A stretch of DNA of 64,000 nt from Ralstonia sp. SET104 (GCF_003851545.1 NZ_BHVX01000005.1:62001-126000); one strand, 5' to 3'. Numbered from the stretch's first letter, positions 17,004 to 27,124 are shown. Notes: generated by a model not told the origin, from the sequence alone. Numbers and translations are program-made.

Positions 17004-18467
17004 ATGTCCGTCACCGAGTTGACTTCCCCGCCCGCGCAGCCGCTGTATCGGACGCTTGCCGACCATTACCGCGGCGCGATCCGCAGTGGTGTGCTGGCGC
17101 CGGGCGAGCGCATGCCATCGGTGCGCATGCTGATGCGCACGCACGCGGTAAGCCTCTCGACCGCGCTGCAGGTCTGCCGGCATCTGGAGACGGAGGGCTG
17201 GCTCGAAGCGCGTGAGCGCTCCGGCTATTTCGTGCGCCAGCCGCGCCGCGCTTTGCTGGCGCCCGTGAAGGAGCCCGAGCTTTCGACACCCGATCCGGCG
17301 GCTTACGTGGGCGTGCATGCGCGCGTGTCGGCCATCGTGGCGCGTGGGCAGCAGGCTGCCGTGCACGTTGACCTGTCGGGGGCGAGTGGGGCGGCGACGT
17401 TGTATCCGTCGGCGGCACTTAACCGGATTGCGTCGCAACTGCTGCGCCGGTATCCGTTGCTGCTCACGCAGTCGGTCATCCCGACCGGCCATCCCGAGTT
17501 GCAGACCGCCGTGGCGCGTCGCGCGCTCGATATGGGCATGCAGATTGCACCCGATGACGTGATCGCTACCCACGGTTGTATCGAGGCGGTCAACCTGGCT
17601 TTGCGCGCGGTCGCGCAGCCGGGCGATACGGTGGCGGTGGAGTCCCCCACGTACTACGGGCTGCTTCAGGTGCTGGAAAGCCTGGGGCTGCGCGCCGTGG
17701 AAATTCCTACCAGCCCGCGGACCGGCATGTCGCTCGAAGCGCTGGAGATGGCAGTGCAGGCGTACGGCAACATCCGCGCCGTGGTGGTGGTGCCCAACCT
17801 GCAGAATCCGCTCGGCAGCATCATGCCTGACGCGGCCAAGCGGCGGATGGCTGCCTTTTGCGATGCCAACCGCATCGCCCTCATTGAAGACGACACGTAC
17901 AGCCCGCTGGCCGACAGCGCCACGCCGCTCAAGGCGCTCAAGGCGTGGGACCGCACCGGCAACGTCATCTATTGCGCGTCATTGAGCAAGGTGTTGGCAC
18001 CCGGCTTGCGCTTGGGCTGGATGGCTGCCGGCCGCTGGCAGGAGCGTGTGCAGATGCTGAAGTTTGCGCAGTCGCGGCCGAACGATTCCTGGTCGCAGGT
18101 GCTGGCGGGGCGCTTTATCGCGTCGGGGGCGTATGACCGGCACCTGCGCACGTTGCGTCAGACGTTGCGCGAGCAGCGTGAGCGCATGGCCGAATCGATT
18201 GCGGGATGCTTTCCCGCGGGCACGCGGTTGTCGGTGCCGGCAGGAGGTTTGGCGATGTGGGTGGAATTGCCGGCCAACGTCTCGTCGGTAGCGTTGTTCG
18301 ATGCGGCGCTGGCGCGGGGCATTCGCATTGCGCCGGGGACGATGTTCTCGAACCTGAACCGCTTCGACCACTACTTCCGGATCTGTTTCGGGTTGCCGCC
18401 TTCGGCCAACCTGGAAGCCGCACTGGCCACGCTCGGCCAGCTCACGCAGCAACTGGCCGAGCGCTGA
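17004..18467 (+). CDS. MocR family regulator (GntR HTH fused to aminotransferase)
   Basis: A 487-residue fusion. Residues about 15-85 form a GntR winged helix (LADHYRGAIRSGVLAPGERM, SVRMLMRTHAVSLSTALQVC). Residues about 115-485 are a fold-type I aminotransferase domain with the PLP lysine Lys329 in ASLSKVLAPGLRLGW. MocR proteins use PLP or an aminated ligand as effector rather than for transamination. It is divergent from the 113-aa protein at 16431-16772, with direct-repeat operators between. ATG 17004 is chosen because the frame upstream is low-quality and crosses those repeats. Confidence 0.9.
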   Translation: MSVTELTSPPAQPLYRTLADHYRGAIRSGVLAPGERMPSVRMLMRTHAVSLSTALQVCRHLETEGWLEARERSGYFVRQPRRALLAPVKEPELSTPDPAAYVGVHARVSAIVARGQQAAVHVDLSGASGAATLYPSAALNRIASQLLRRYPLLLTQSVIPTGHPELQTAVARRALDMGMQIAPDDVIATHGCIEAVNLALRAVAQPGDTVAVESPTYYGLLQVLESLGLRAVEIPTSPRTGMSLEALEMAVQAYGNIRAVVVVPNLQNPLGSIMPDAAKRRMAAFCDANRIALIEDDTYSPLADSATPLKALKAWDRTGNVIYCASLSKVLAPGLRLGWMAAGRWQERVQMLKFAQSRPNDSWSQVLAGRFIASGAYDRHLRTLRQTLREQRERMAESIAGCFPAGTRLSVPAGGLAMWVELPANVSSVALFDAALARGIRIAPGTMFSNLNRFDHYFRICFGLPPSANLEAALATLGQLTQQLAER

Positions 18468-18476
18468 TCGATCGGC

Positions 18477-19163
18477 TTACCGGCACCACGCCGGCACGGC
18501 GGCAGGCGATTCCAGCCCCTGCACGCTCTGCGCAATCTGTTGCGACCACAGTTGCACGAGACGCTGCGTGGACGACACCACCGCACTCACCCCTGTGTTT
18601 GCATCCGCACCTGCAGGTTGCGCACTTACCGGGAGCCCGAGCGTCGTCTGGCAGGTGAGGGCCGCAGGCGTTACAGGTGTCACGGGCGTTGCACCTTGCG
18701 TGGCCGGATCGCGCGATACGCGCCACGTCACCAGCGCTGTCACGCCCCGGCCGGGCCGCGCATCGTAGCTGCGCATTTCAGCGCCGATGCGGTAGAGCGG
18801 CACGCCCCCCGGGGCGGCGGCATTTCCCACGTCTACGGCAGACAGCGTTGTCGCCAGATTTGCGGATAGCGCATCGCGCAGTTCCGCACCGAACGGCGCG
18901 GCCCAGCGTTGATGCTCAAGTGCCACCACTTCGCTGTCAGACGTGCGCAGCACGATCTGTGGCTTATCCAGGCGGTCGGGCACACGCACACCCGAGAGGC
19001 GGAAGGCACGCTGGAAGCGGCCGGTGTCCGTTGCCTCGGGGCGTACCGACAGCGTATGCAGCGTCGGCTCCGGCGAGGCGCACGCTGCAACCAGAGCAGC
19101 CACAGCAGCGGCGCCCGCCAGGCGAAGAGAAGAAGACAGCATCGTCGTTTGCATCGGCATCAT
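18477..19163 (-). CDS. pqiC: PqiC, outer-membrane lipoprotein of the Pqi lipid-transport system
   Basis: A 228-residue lipoprotein of the ABC-transport auxiliary family. A signal with lipobox VAACAS near residue 28 is followed by LHTLSVRPEATDTGRFQRAF and IVLRTSDSEVVALEHQRWAAP, the typical PqiC/YmbA core. In E. coli PqiC sits in the outer membrane and docks the PqiB needle. Its start overlaps the pqiB stop by 4 bp (ATGA). It is the last gene of the operon. Confidence 0.88.
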   Translation of the reverse strand: MMPMQTTMLSSSLRLAGAAAVAALVAACASPEPTLHTLSVRPEATDTGRFQRAFRLSGVRVPDRLDKPQIVLRTSDSEVVALEHQRWAAPFGAELRDALSANLATTLSAVDVGNAAAPGGVPLYRIGAEMRSYDARPGRGVTALVTWRVSRDPATQGATPVTPVTPAALTCQTTLGLPVSAQPAGADANTGVSAVVSSTQRLVQLWSQQIAQSVQGLESPAAVPAWCR

Positions 19164-20803
19164 TGCGCGTCCTTTGCCTTGCCGCGGATCAGCGCTTCCG
19201 GGTGGCGGTCCAGATAGTCGGTCAGCACGCGCACAGATGCGGCGGCCTTGGCCACTTGTTCCAGCGTGTCGCGCGCGTTGCGCTGCAGCGGCGCGTCGTC
19301 TGAAAAGGCCTGGCGCGCAGAATCGAGCGTGCGGCGCGCTTCGGCCAGCGTTTCCTTCATCTGCGGCGCGAGATCGGTGTTGACGGTCTTGGCCAGTTGC
19401 TCGGTCTGCTTGAGCGTGGCATCGAGCGTGGTCAGCGTGCGGTGGACGTCCTGCCCGATCTGCTCGAACGGCACCTTGTTGAGCTTCTTGGCGATGCCGG
19501 CAATCTGCGCTTCGATGTCGTCGGTCGGGTTGTCGGCGGTCGGGAAGACGTATGTGCCGTCGTGATCGCGCAGACCGAAGCGCGGTGGTGTTTTCTCGCG
19601 GTCGGCCGGGTCGATGAAGTCGAGCTGCACGAACTGCTGGCCCGTCAGCAGGCTCGCGCTCTTCAACTGCGCGCGCATGCCGTTCTTGACCAGCACATCG
19701 AACTGGGCGCGGACGTCTTCCACCGCGTGCTGCGGGTTGTCTTCGCGGATGTCCATGCCGAAGCGCGTCGGGTACAGCGTGGCCGTTACCGGCAGCACGA
19801 ACTCGTGGCGCTTCTTGCTGTAGTGGATGCTGATGGACTTGATCTCGCCCACGTTGATGCCCTTGAACTCCACCGGCGCGCCGACCGTGAGCCCACGCAG
19901 CGAGCGGTGGAAGTACATCACCACCGTTTGCGAGATGTGCTCGGGGTCCTTCAGCGCCATGGCTTCGTTGCGTACCAGCGGGAATTCGGCGTCGGAGGCC
20001 GCCGGATCATGATCGGCCTCTTCTGGCGTCTGGAAGGCGATGCCGCCCAGTACAACCGTCAGCAGCGATTGCGTGTCAACCTTCAGCCCGTTGGCATCGA
20101 GTTTCAAGTCAATGCCGCTGGCGTTCCAGAAGCGGGTGCCGCGCGCGATGAACTTGTCGAACGGCGCGTTCACGAAGATGTGCAGCGTCACGCCCTTGCC
20201 GTCGGCGTCGATGTCGTACGCGGTGACCTGGCCCACGCGCACGCGGCGGAAGTACACCGGCGAGCCGATGTCGAGCGAGCCGATATCGGGCGCGTGCAGC
20301 TTGTACTGCTTGCCCGGCGCATCGGAGGAAATGGCTGGCGGCGTATCCAGGCCCTTGAAGGTGGATTTCTTCTCTTGCGAGCGGCCGCCGTCCACGCCAA
20401 TGTAGGCCCCCGAGAGCAGCGTGCCCAGCCCCGAGATGCTGCCTGCCGCCACGCGGGGGCGCACCACCCAGAAGCGCGTATCGGACGCCGCGAAGGCCTT
20501 GCCATCGTGCGTGAGTTCGATCAGCACCACGGCGCCCGAGCGGTCTTCCGTGAGGCCCACGGCCTTGACTACGCCAATATCGACACTCTTGTACTTCACG
20601 CGTGTCTTGTCCGCTTCGATCCCCTCGGCCGAGCTGAAGGTGACGCTCACCTGCGCGCCGCGCGCCAGGATCACGCGCGCCATGAGCGTGGCACCCACCG
20701 CGAGCGCCACGATCGGCACGAGCCAGATCAGCGAGGGCAGCCAGCGTTTGCGCTTCGTGCGGCGCGGCGCTGGGACGTTTTCTTTATCAACGGGGTCGGT
20801 CAT
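19160..20803 (-). CDS. pqiB: PqiB, MCE-domain periplasm-spanning protein
   Basis: A 547-residue protein with one N-terminal membrane anchor (LPSLIWLVPIVALAVGATLM) and three consecutive MCE domains starting at VSVTFSSAEGIEADKTRVKY, PDIGSLDIGSPVYFRRVRVG and YFHRSLRGLTVGAPVEFKGI. A long alpha-helical C-terminal part (about 430-540) forms the needle in E. coli PqiB. It connects the inner-membrane PqiA with PqiC for lipid movement across the envelope. Both ends overlap neighbouring genes by 4 bp. Confidence 0.93.
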   Translation of the reverse strand: MTDPVDKENVPAPRRTKRKRWLPSLIWLVPIVALAVGATLMARVILARGAQVSVTFSSAEGIEADKTRVKYKSVDIGVVKAVGLTEDRSGAVVLIELTHDGKAFAASDTRFWVVRPRVAAGSISGLGTLLSGAYIGVDGGRSQEKKSTFKGLDTPPAISSDAPGKQYKLHAPDIGSLDIGSPVYFRRVRVGQVTAYDIDADGKGVTLHIFVNAPFDKFIARGTRFWNASGIDLKLDANGLKVDTQSLLTVVLGGIAFQTPEEADHDPAASDAEFPLVRNEAMALKDPEHISQTVVMYFHRSLRGLTVGAPVEFKGINVGEIKSISIHYSKKRHEFVLPVTATLYPTRFGMDIREDNPQHAVEDVRAQFDVLVKNGMRAQLKSASLLTGQQFVQLDFIDPADREKTPPRFGLRDHDGTYVFPTADNPTDDIEAQIAGIAKKLNKVPFEQIGQDVHRTLTTLDATLKQTEQLAKTVNTDLAPQMKETLAEARRTLDSARQAFSDDAPLQRNARDTLEQVAKAAASVRVLTDYLDRHPEALIRGKAKDAQ

Positions 20804-21537
20804 GCGTCAGTCTCTTCGGGGTCGGGCTCGTCGATGACGTCCCAGATCAGGCGGGGATCAAAACAGCGGGCGGCGAACATGGTCAGCACCACCACGGCGG
20901 CAAACGGGCCGACACCGGGGCCAGGTTTGATGACGGCCAGCGTTGAAAGATGCACAAGACCTGCCAGCAGCGTCACCACAAATACATCGAGCATTGACCA
21001 TCGGCCGATGATCTCGACCAGCACATACATGCGCGTGCGCAGGCGCGGTTTCCAGCGCCAGCGCTGCTGCACCGACAGGCACAGCACCGCCAGGATGCCG
21101 AGCTTGGCCAGTGGCACCAGAAAGCTGGCAATGAACACGATGATGGCCAGGTGCCACGAGCCCGACGTCCACAGGTAGACAATGCCGCTCATGATGGTGT
21201 CTTGTTGCGTGCCGAGCAGCGTGTCGGTAATCATCACGGGCAGCAGGTTGGCGGGCAGGTACATGGCCGCCGCCGCAATCAGCAGTGCCCAGCAGCGCGC
21301 CAGGCTGTCGGGTTTGCGTACGTGCACGGGCGACATGCAGCGCGGGCAGACCGGCGCAGCGGTGGTGTCGTCGGGCGCATCTTCGTGCGCGAGCACCGCT
21401 TGCGTGGCGGCTTTGGCCTGGGGCATGCGCGCCAGCAGGCCGCAGCGCTCGCAGGTCACCAGGCCGCGTGCGGCGGCCCGCAGCGGGCGGGCCTGTTGAT
21501 CCGGTTCGGCAGGTGCGGAGGTGGCGGCGCTGTTCAT
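20800..21537 (-). CDS. pqiA: PqiA second half (paraquat-inducible protein A domain)
   Basis: A 245-residue inner-membrane protein. A zinc-ribbon pair (CERCG, then CPRCMSPVHVRK) precedes four membrane segments beginning ARCWALLIAAAAMYLPANLLPVM and the PqiA signature FLVPLAKLGILAV. In E. coli one PqiA chain contains two such modules; here each is a separate gene. The start overlaps the stop of the first module by 4 bp (21534-21537), so the two are almost certainly translated together. Confidence 0.88.
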   Translation of the reverse strand: MNSAATSAPAEPDQQARPLRAAARGLVTCERCGLLARMPQAKAATQAVLAHEDAPDDTTAAPVCPRCMSPVHVRKPDSLARCWALLIAAAAMYLPANLLPVMITDTLLGTQQDTIMSGIVYLWTSGSWHLAIIVFIASFLVPLAKLGILAVLCLSVQQRWRWKPRLRTRMYVLVEIIGRWSMLDVFVVTLLAGLVHLSTLAVIKPGPGVGPFAAVVVLTMFAARCFDPRLIWDVIDEPDPEETDA

Positions 21538-22322
21538 GAGCGGTCCTCGCCGGGGCGGGCGGCGGTGTCCATGCCGGTGGGCGCGTCGACTTGTGAGCCC
21601 GGCGGCAGCGTCAATCCGATCTCGCGCCAGAACGGGCGCAGGTCGATCGACAGTGCCACCGTCAGGAACACCGTGAGCGCGGCAAATGCCCACAGGCCCG
21701 CATCGGCCTCGAGCGATACCATGCGCGCCACCTTGATCAGCGCCACCACCACGCCCAGCATGAAAATTTCGACCATGGCCCACGGGCGGATCAACGCCGC
21801 CGCGCGCAGCACGAGTGCAGCGGCCGGATGCTGTCGCCCGCGCAACCGCGCGATCAGCAGCGGCGCCAGCACCGACATGTACATCAGCGGGAAGAGCACC
21901 GTGGTGAGCGCCACCAGCACAGCGGCGAAAAGCATGCCGTAGTCGTACAGCGCCACGATGGCGCCCCACAGCGTGGTGGCGTGGCGGTTGCCGCCGCCGT
22001 CCATCTCGGCAATCGGAAAGATGTTGGCGACGATGTAGACGATGATGCCCGTCACCACCAGCGGCAGCAGCACCGAGAGCCGCTCGCTCTGGTTGCGGTA
22101 CAGCTTGACGCCGCAGCGCGTGCAATGCGCCTCTTCATCGAGCGCGATGACCTCGTGCCGATGCAGGGTGTCGCAGTGCTCGCACGCAATCCAGGCATCG
22201 GGATCGCCTGGCAGGGGCTGCGCGACCGGGGCGGCCTGGGTGGCCTGGGTGGCGGGGGTGTCGCCCGCTGCGCGCCATGACCGCGGCAGCAGGAAGGGAA
22301 ATTTCACGTTGAACAGCTCCAT
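21534..22322 (-). CDS. pqiA: PqiA first half (paraquat-inducible protein A domain)
   Basis: A 262-residue inner-membrane protein and first gene of the pqi operon. The cysteine pairs CEHCD and CTRCG are followed by YRNQSERLSVLLPLVVTGII, IVANIFPI and the FPLMYMSVLAPLL segment. The start at 22322 is chosen because the peptide before it is not conserved-looking. An inverted repeat (TATACAT-N10-ATGTATA) upstream may be its operator. Confidence 0.87.
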   Translation of the reverse strand: MELFNVKFPFLLPRSWRAAGDTPATQATQAAPVAQPLPGDPDAWIACEHCDTLHRHEVIALDEEAHCTRCGVKLYRNQSERLSVLLPLVVTGIIVYIVANIFPIAEMDGGGNRHATTLWGAIVALYDYGMLFAAVLVALTTVLFPLMYMSVLAPLLIARLRGRQHPAAALVLRAAALIRPWAMVEIFMLGVVVALIKVARMVSLEADAGLWAFAALTVFLTVALSIDLRPFWREIGLTLPPGSQVDAPTGMDTAARPGEDRS

Positions 22323-22392
22323 CGTCGGGCTGGCGGCATGGTCGCGGTGCAGGATACGCACACGACAGAGCACCGACAACCGGGCTGGCGAT

Positions 22393-22416
22393 TATACATA
22401 CACAGTTGAATGTATA
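22393..22416. promoter_or_regulatory. Candidate operator TATACAT-N10-ATGTATA
   Basis: A perfect 7-bp dyad lies 71 bp upstream of the first pqi gene, in an A/T-rich patch of otherwise GC-rich DNA. The same 253-bp divergent region also contains two CCATATACCC direct repeats (22468-22477 and 22480-22489). It may serve the pqi operon, the rightward gene at 22576, or both. Confidence 0.4.
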
Positions 22417-22575
22417 GCTGAGTGCGGACACCCGCATTTTGACGCACGGGCTCAAGCAAATATCCCGCCATATACCCCCCCATATACCCTTCTTGACGCA
22501 GGGAACGAATCACGTGACGTCGGAACGGGCCTTGCTGCCTTGAGAGGGTACGTTTCAACTCTTAAGGAGTCATTG

Positions 22576-23094
22576 ATGAAGTTTTTCCGCGCATCTTCTC
22601 TTGTGATCGCGCTGGCGCTGGCAGGCGGCGCTGGTGTGGCGCACGCCCAGTCGGGCGCCGCCAGATCAAATAGCACGGCCGATGGCGGCGCCATGCCGCC
22701 AGCCGGTGGAACCGCTGCCGGGGCCGCCGCCACGGGGTCGACTGCCACCGACGCCAGCGCCAACGGCGGCCGCGACGCCTCGCGCAATCGCAACGCTGCC
22801 GGCACGCAGCCGCGTTCACGGAGCACGTCGCCTTCGAACAGCGGGTCGGGCGGCAACGCGAATGATTCGACCGGAACGGTCATGCCCTCGTCGCCCAGCG
22901 GAAACGCCATGGGGCCGGGATCGGGCAGTCCTGGTGTGGGTGCGCCGGGCACGGGCACGCCGGGCGCACCGGGCGCAGGCGGTATGGTTGGCGCACCGGG
23001 TGGCGGCGGTAACGGAGCCGGCGCCGCAGGTGTGGGCGGCGCCGGTAGTGCTGGGGGCGCGGCCGGTGGCAGCGCAGGCGCAGGCAGCCGCTAG
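22576..23094 (+). CDS. Secreted Gly/Ala/Ser-rich low-complexity protein, 172 aa
   Basis: AAGGAG precedes the ATG. A signal peptide (SLVIALALAGGAGVAHAQS, cleavage after about residue 25) is followed by a low-complexity chain of Gly, Ala, Ser, Thr and Pro, with SPGVGAPGTGTPGAPGAGG-type repeats toward the end. It is probably periplasmic or secreted and disordered. Its TAG overlaps the fghA stop on the other strand at CTAG, 23091-23094. No family is recognised. Confidence 0.7.
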   Translation: MKFFRASSLVIALALAGGAGVAHAQSGAARSNSTADGGAMPPAGGTAAGAAATGSTATDASANGGRDASRNRNAAGTQPRSRSTSPSNSGSGGNANDSTGTVMPSSPSGNAMGPGSGSPGVGAPGTGTPGAPGAGGMVGAPGGGGNGAGAAGVGGAGSAGGAAGGSAGAGSR

Positions 23095-23954
23095 CGCAGT
23101 TGTGCTGCGTGGTGCAGCAGGTGGTCTTCGATGAAGGCCTGGATAAAGTAGTAGCCGTGGTCGTAGCCCGGGTGGCGGCGCAGTCGCAACGGCTGCCCGG
23201 CTGCGGCGCACGCGGCGGCAAAGTCGTCCGGATACAGCTGCTCGGCCAGGAATTTGTCGGCCTCGCCCTGATCGATGAGAATGCCGTCCGGGAACGGGCA
23301 CTGCGCCTGCCGCATCAGTTGCGTGGCGTCGTGCGCGGCCCACGCGGAGCGATCGTCACCGAGATACCCCGTGAACGCCTTGATGCCCCACGGGCAGACA
23401 GACGGATGCGCGATGGGCGCAAACGCTGAGACTGAAGCGAAGCGCTCCCGGTGGCGCAGCGCCAGCGTCAACGCGCCGTGGCCGCCCATCGAGTGCCCGA
23501 AGATGCCGATGCGCCCGGCGGCCACTGGAAAGGCCACCCGCGCGATGTGATGCAGCTCATCGGCGATATAGCTCTCCATACGGTAGTGCTCGCGCCATGG
23601 CGCCTGCGTGGCGTCCAGGTAGAAACCGGCAGCGATGCCGAAATCCCAGTTGTCGGTTTCGCCGGGGATGTTGGCGTCGCGCGGGCTGGTGTCGGGCGCA
23701 ATCAGGATCAGGCCCTCGCGCGCTGCCACGCGTTGCGCGCCGGCCTTGATGGCGAAGGTCTCTTCCGTGCAGGTCAATCCGGCCAGATAAAAGAGCGCAG
23801 GGCAGCGTGTGCCCGCCAACGCCTGCGGCGGCAGGAAGACCGAGAAGCGCATCGGCAGCCCGATCGCTGTCGAGGCATGCCGATAAAAGCGCTGCACGCC
23901 GCCAAAGCAGGCGTGTTCAGAAGTCAGTTCAAGTGCCGGTACCGGGATCGTCAT
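23091..23954 (-). CDS. fghA: S-formylglutathione hydrolase
   Basis: A 287-residue alpha/beta hydrolase of the esterase D family. The nucleophile is Ser155 in GHSMGGHGAL; GLTCTEETFAIKAGAQRVAA and PDTSPRDANIPGE are family hallmarks. It hydrolyses S-formylglutathione to formate and glutathione in the cytoplasm, the second step of glutathione-dependent formaldehyde detoxification. It lies 22 bp after adhC on the same strand, forming a two-gene operon. Confidence 0.95.
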   Translation of the reverse strand: MTIPVPALELTSEHACFGGVQRFYRHASTAIGLPMRFSVFLPPQALAGTRCPALFYLAGLTCTEETFAIKAGAQRVAAREGLILIAPDTSPRDANIPGETDNWDFGIAAGFYLDATQAPWREHYRMESYIADELHHIARVAFPVAAGRIGIFGHSMGGHGALTLALRHRERFASVSAFAPIAHPSVCPWGIKAFTGYLGDDRSAWAAHDATQLMRQAQCPFPDGILIDQGEADKFLAEQLYPDDFAAACAAAGQPLRLRRHPGYDHGYYFIQAFIEDHLLHHAAQLR

Positions 23955-23976
23955 TGCGTGGCTCCATCTTCCAGGA

Positions 23977-25083
23977 TCAGTACAGCACGACCGAGCGGAT
24001 CGACTCGCCGCGCTTCATCAGGTCGAAGCCCTCGTTGATACGCTCCAGCGGCAGCGTGTGCGTGATGAGGTCGTCGATGTTGAGCTTGCCCTCCATGTAC
24101 CAGTCGACGATCTTCGGCACATCGGTGCGGCCGCGTGCGCCACCGAAAGCCGAACCCTTCCACTCGCGCCCGGTGACGAGCTGGAACGGGCGCGTGCTGA
24201 TCTCCGCGCCGGCTTCGGCCACGCCGATGATGATCGACTGGCCCCAGCCCTTGTGGGTGCACTCCAGCGCCTGACGCATGACTTTCGTGTTGCCGATGCA
24301 TTCGAACGAGTAGTCCGCGCCGCCATCGGTGAGCTGCACGATGTGGTCGACCACATTGTCGACATCGTTCGGGTTGATGAAGTGCGTCATGCCGAATTTG
24401 CGCGCCATGGCTTCGCGCGCAGGGTTCAGATCGACGCCGATGATCTTGTCGGCGCCGACCATCTTGGCACCCTGGATCACGTTCAGGCCGATGCCGCCCA
24501 AGCCGAACACCACCACGTTGGCGCCGGGTTCCACCTTGGCCGTGTAGACCACCGCGCCCACGCCGGTCGTGACGCCGCAGCCGATGTAGCAGACCTTGTC
24601 GAACGGTGCATCCGGGCGGATCTTGGCCAGCGCAATTTCCGGCACCACGATGTGGTTGGCAAACGTGGATGTGCCCATGTAGTGGAACAGCGGTTTGCCG
24701 TCGAGCGAGAAGCGCGAGGTGCCGTCCGGCATCAGCCCCTTGCCTTGCGTGGCGCGGATTGCCTGGCACAGGTTGGTCTTGCGCGACAGGCAGAACTTGC
24801 ACTGGCGGCATTCGGGCGTGTACAGCGGGATCACGTGGTCGCCAGCCTTGAGCGACGTTACACCCGCGCCCACTTCCAGCACCACGCCCGCACCCTCATG
24901 GCCGAGGATCGCCGGGAAGATGCCCTCCGGGTCCGCACCCGAGAGCGTGTAGTAATCGGTATGGCAGATGCCGGTGGCTTTGATCTCGACCAGCACCTCG
25001 CCGGCGCGCGGGCCTTGCAAGTCGACTTCTTCCACGGTGAGAGGCGCACCGGCTTTCCAGGCGATGGCGGCTTTGGTTTTCAT
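23977..25083 (-). CDS. adhC: S-(hydroxymethyl)glutathione dehydrogenase (class III ADH)
   Basis: About 368 residues of a zinc alcohol dehydrogenase. It shows the catalytic GHEGAGVV and the structural-zinc cluster [15 protein letters not shown], with the NAD motif [26 protein letters not shown] and the C-terminal GESIRSVV are class III specific. It oxidises the formaldehyde-glutathione adduct. ATG 25083 is favoured over 25089 because AAAAAGGA is then correctly spaced. No frmR-type regulator is adjacent. Confidence 0.95.
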   Translation of the reverse strand: MKTKAAIAWKAGAPLTVEEVDLQGPRAGEVLVEIKATGICHTDYYTLSGADPEGIFPAILGHEGAGVVLEVGAGVTSLKAGDHVIPLYTPECRQCKFCLSRKTNLCQAIRATQGKGLMPDGTSRFSLDGKPLFHYMGTSTFANHIVVPEIALAKIRPDAPFDKVCYIGCGVTTGVGAVVYTAKVEPGANVVVFGLGGIGLNVIQGAKMVGADKIIGVDLNPAREAMARKFGMTHFINPNDVDNVVDHIVQLTDGGADYSFECIGNTKVMRQALECTHKGWGQSIIIGVAEAGAEISTRPFQLVTGREWKGSAFGGARGRTDVPKIVDWYMEGKLNIDDLITHTLPLERINEGFDLMKRGESIRSVVLY

Positions 25084-25311
25084 GCGCATTCCTTTTTTTC
25101 AAGTGGAGCCTGCCCGACATGAGCAGCGTAGCGACCGGCGATTGTAGAGGTTACCTGCCACGGCAACCCGACATCGCCGTGAAGCGAAAACGATATCAGC
25201 CTTAAGAATTTCTTATGACGGCCGTTTCTTGTGCCACGGCAGGCCGACAGGGCCGAGTGCCGCATGCCTTACATGGCGGAACCGCCGCCGTGGGCTTTAG
25301 GAAACGATACT

Positions 25312-27114
25312 GTGCTTGCATCCATCCGTACTCGCATTTTGCTAACCTGCGTTGCCATCGTGGTCGGCGCATTGACCTTCGCTGGTGGCCTGAACTATCT
25401 CGTCACCCGTTCGTATAACGAGGAGTCGACCCGCCAGAGCATGCAAGCCATTGTGCGTGGCCGGGTTTCGACCATTGACGAATGGGTGGCCGCCAAGACA
25501 CAGATGGTCGTGTCGCTGCAGGACGTAGCGCTTTCTGCGGATCCCGTGCCCGTGTTCAAGGCCGTGCATCAGGCCGGCGGTTTCATCAACATCTATGTCG
25601 GCTTTCCCGATAAGTCGTACAAATTCTCGAACCCGGACGGCATTCCCAGCACCTATGACCCGACGGCACGCCCCTGGTACAAGCAGGCCGTGGACGCCGG
25701 CAAGCCGGTCGTGACGCCGCCGTACGTGAGCGCCAGCACCGGCAAACTGGTGGTGACGTTTGCGGTGCCCATCCTGCAGGATGGCAGCCTCAAGGGCGTG
25801 ATCGGCGGCGATGTGGCGATGGACAGCGTGATCGCCAACGTCAAGGCCATCCATCCGACGCCGGCCAGCTTCGGTTTCCTCGTTAACGCGGCCGGCAAGA
25901 TCGTCGCGCATTCAAATGACAAGCTCACGCTCAAGCCTGCAACTGACCTGTCTGCCGGGCTGAATGAAAGCACGCTGGTTGCGGTGGGTCAGGCTGACAA
26001 GCTGACGGAAGTGACCATCGACGGCGCCCCCAAGCTGCTCTGGCGTCAGAGCGTGACGGGCACCGACTGGGGCCTTATCGTGGCGCTGGACAAGACTGAC
26101 GCCACCGCGGGCATGCGTTCACTGGTGATGACCTCTGCCGGTGCGCTGGTGGGCGTGGCCATCGTGGCTGCGCTGATCGTGGGTGCAATGACCTCGCGCG
26201 CATTCCGCCGCCTGTCGACGATCCGCGATGCGATGGACGACATCGGTTCGGGCAGCGGTGACCTCACCAAGCGTCTGCCGTCGGACGGCGAAGACGAAGT
26301 CGCGCAGATCGCCCGCTCGTTCAACACCTTTGCCGACAAGCTCACAACAGTGATGCAGCAGATCCGACTGGGTAGCGACTCGGTGCGCTCGGCCGCGCAG
26401 GAGATTGCTGCAGGCAATGCTGACCTCTCGCAACGCACGGAAGAGCAGGCCAGCTCGCTGGAAGAAACCGCGTCGAGCATGGAAGAACTCACAAGCATCG
26501 TGAAGCAGAACGCCGACAACGCGCGTCAGGCCAGCACGCTGGCGGTGACGGCATCGGACGTGGCCACGCGCGGCGGCAACGTGGTCGGCCAGGTCGTACA
26601 GACCATGGGCGGCATCAACGAAAGCAGCAAGAAGATTGCAGACATCATCGGCGTGATCGAAAGCATCGCGTTTCAGACCAACATCCTGGCGCTGAACGCT
26701 GCGGTGGAAGCCGCACGCGCCGGTGAACAAGGCCGCGGCTTTGCCGTGGTGGCCAGCGAAGTACGCAGCCTGGCGCAGCGCTCAGCCGGTGCCGCGAAGG
26801 AAATCAAGGCGCTGATCAGCGACTCGGTGGATCGCGTGAGCAACGGCACGGCGCTGGTTGATCAGGCCGGTGTGACGATGGCCGAAATCGTGGATGCGGT
26901 AAAGCGCGTGACCGACATCATGGGCGAGATTTCGTCTGCGTCGGAAGAGCAGAGCAGCGGCATCGAGCAGGTTAACCAGGCCGTCAACCAGATGGATCAG
27001 GTCACGCAGCAGAACGCCGCGCTGGTGGAGCAGGCGGCTGCCGCCGCGGAATCGCTTGAGGAACAGGCCCACAACCTCAACGAGGCGGTGGGGCAGTTCC
27101 GCCTGTCGCATTAA
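25312..27114 (+). CDS. Methyl-accepting chemotaxis protein with dCache domain, probable amino-acid receptor
   Basis: A 600-residue chemoreceptor if started at GTG 25312 (AGGA nine bases upstream). The membrane segment at about 9-30 is followed by a periplasmic dCache_1 domain (about 35-280), a second membrane segment ([14 protein letters not shown]), HAMP, and a signalling domain with the canonical tip [20 protein letters not shown]. The ligand pocket has Tyr115, Arg120, Trp122, Tyr123 (YDPTARPWY), Tyr138 and Asp167. This is the arrangement described for amino-acid-binding dCache domains. It is divergent from adhC. Confidence 0.93.
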   Translation: MLASIRTRILLTCVAIVVGALTFAGGLNYLVTRSYNEESTRQSMQAIVRGRVSTIDEWVAAKTQMVVSLQDVALSADPVPVFKAVHQAGGFINIYVGFPDKSYKFSNPDGIPSTYDPTARPWYKQAVDAGKPVVTPPYVSASTGKLVVTFAVPILQDGSLKGVIGGDVAMDSVIANVKAIHPTPASFGFLVNAAGKIVAHSNDKLTLKPATDLSAGLNESTLVAVGQADKLTEVTIDGAPKLLWRQSVTGTDWGLIVALDKTDATAGMRSLVMTSAGALVGVAIVAALIVGAMTSRAFRRLSTIRDAMDDIGSGSGDLTKRLPSDGEDEVAQIARSFNTFADKLTTVMQQIRLGSDSVRSAAQEIAAGNADLSQRTEEQASSLEETASSMEELTSIVKQNADNARQASTLAVTASDVATRGGNVVGQVVQTMGGINESSKKIADIIGVIESIAFQTNILALNAAVEAARAGEQGRGFAVVASEVRSLAQRSAGAAKEIKALISDSVDRVSNGTALVDQAGVTMAEIVDAVKRVTDIMGEISSASEEQSSGIEQVNQAVNQMDQVTQQNAALVEQAAAAAESLEEQAHNLNEAVGQFRLSH

Positions 27115-27124
27115 GCAACAAGCG

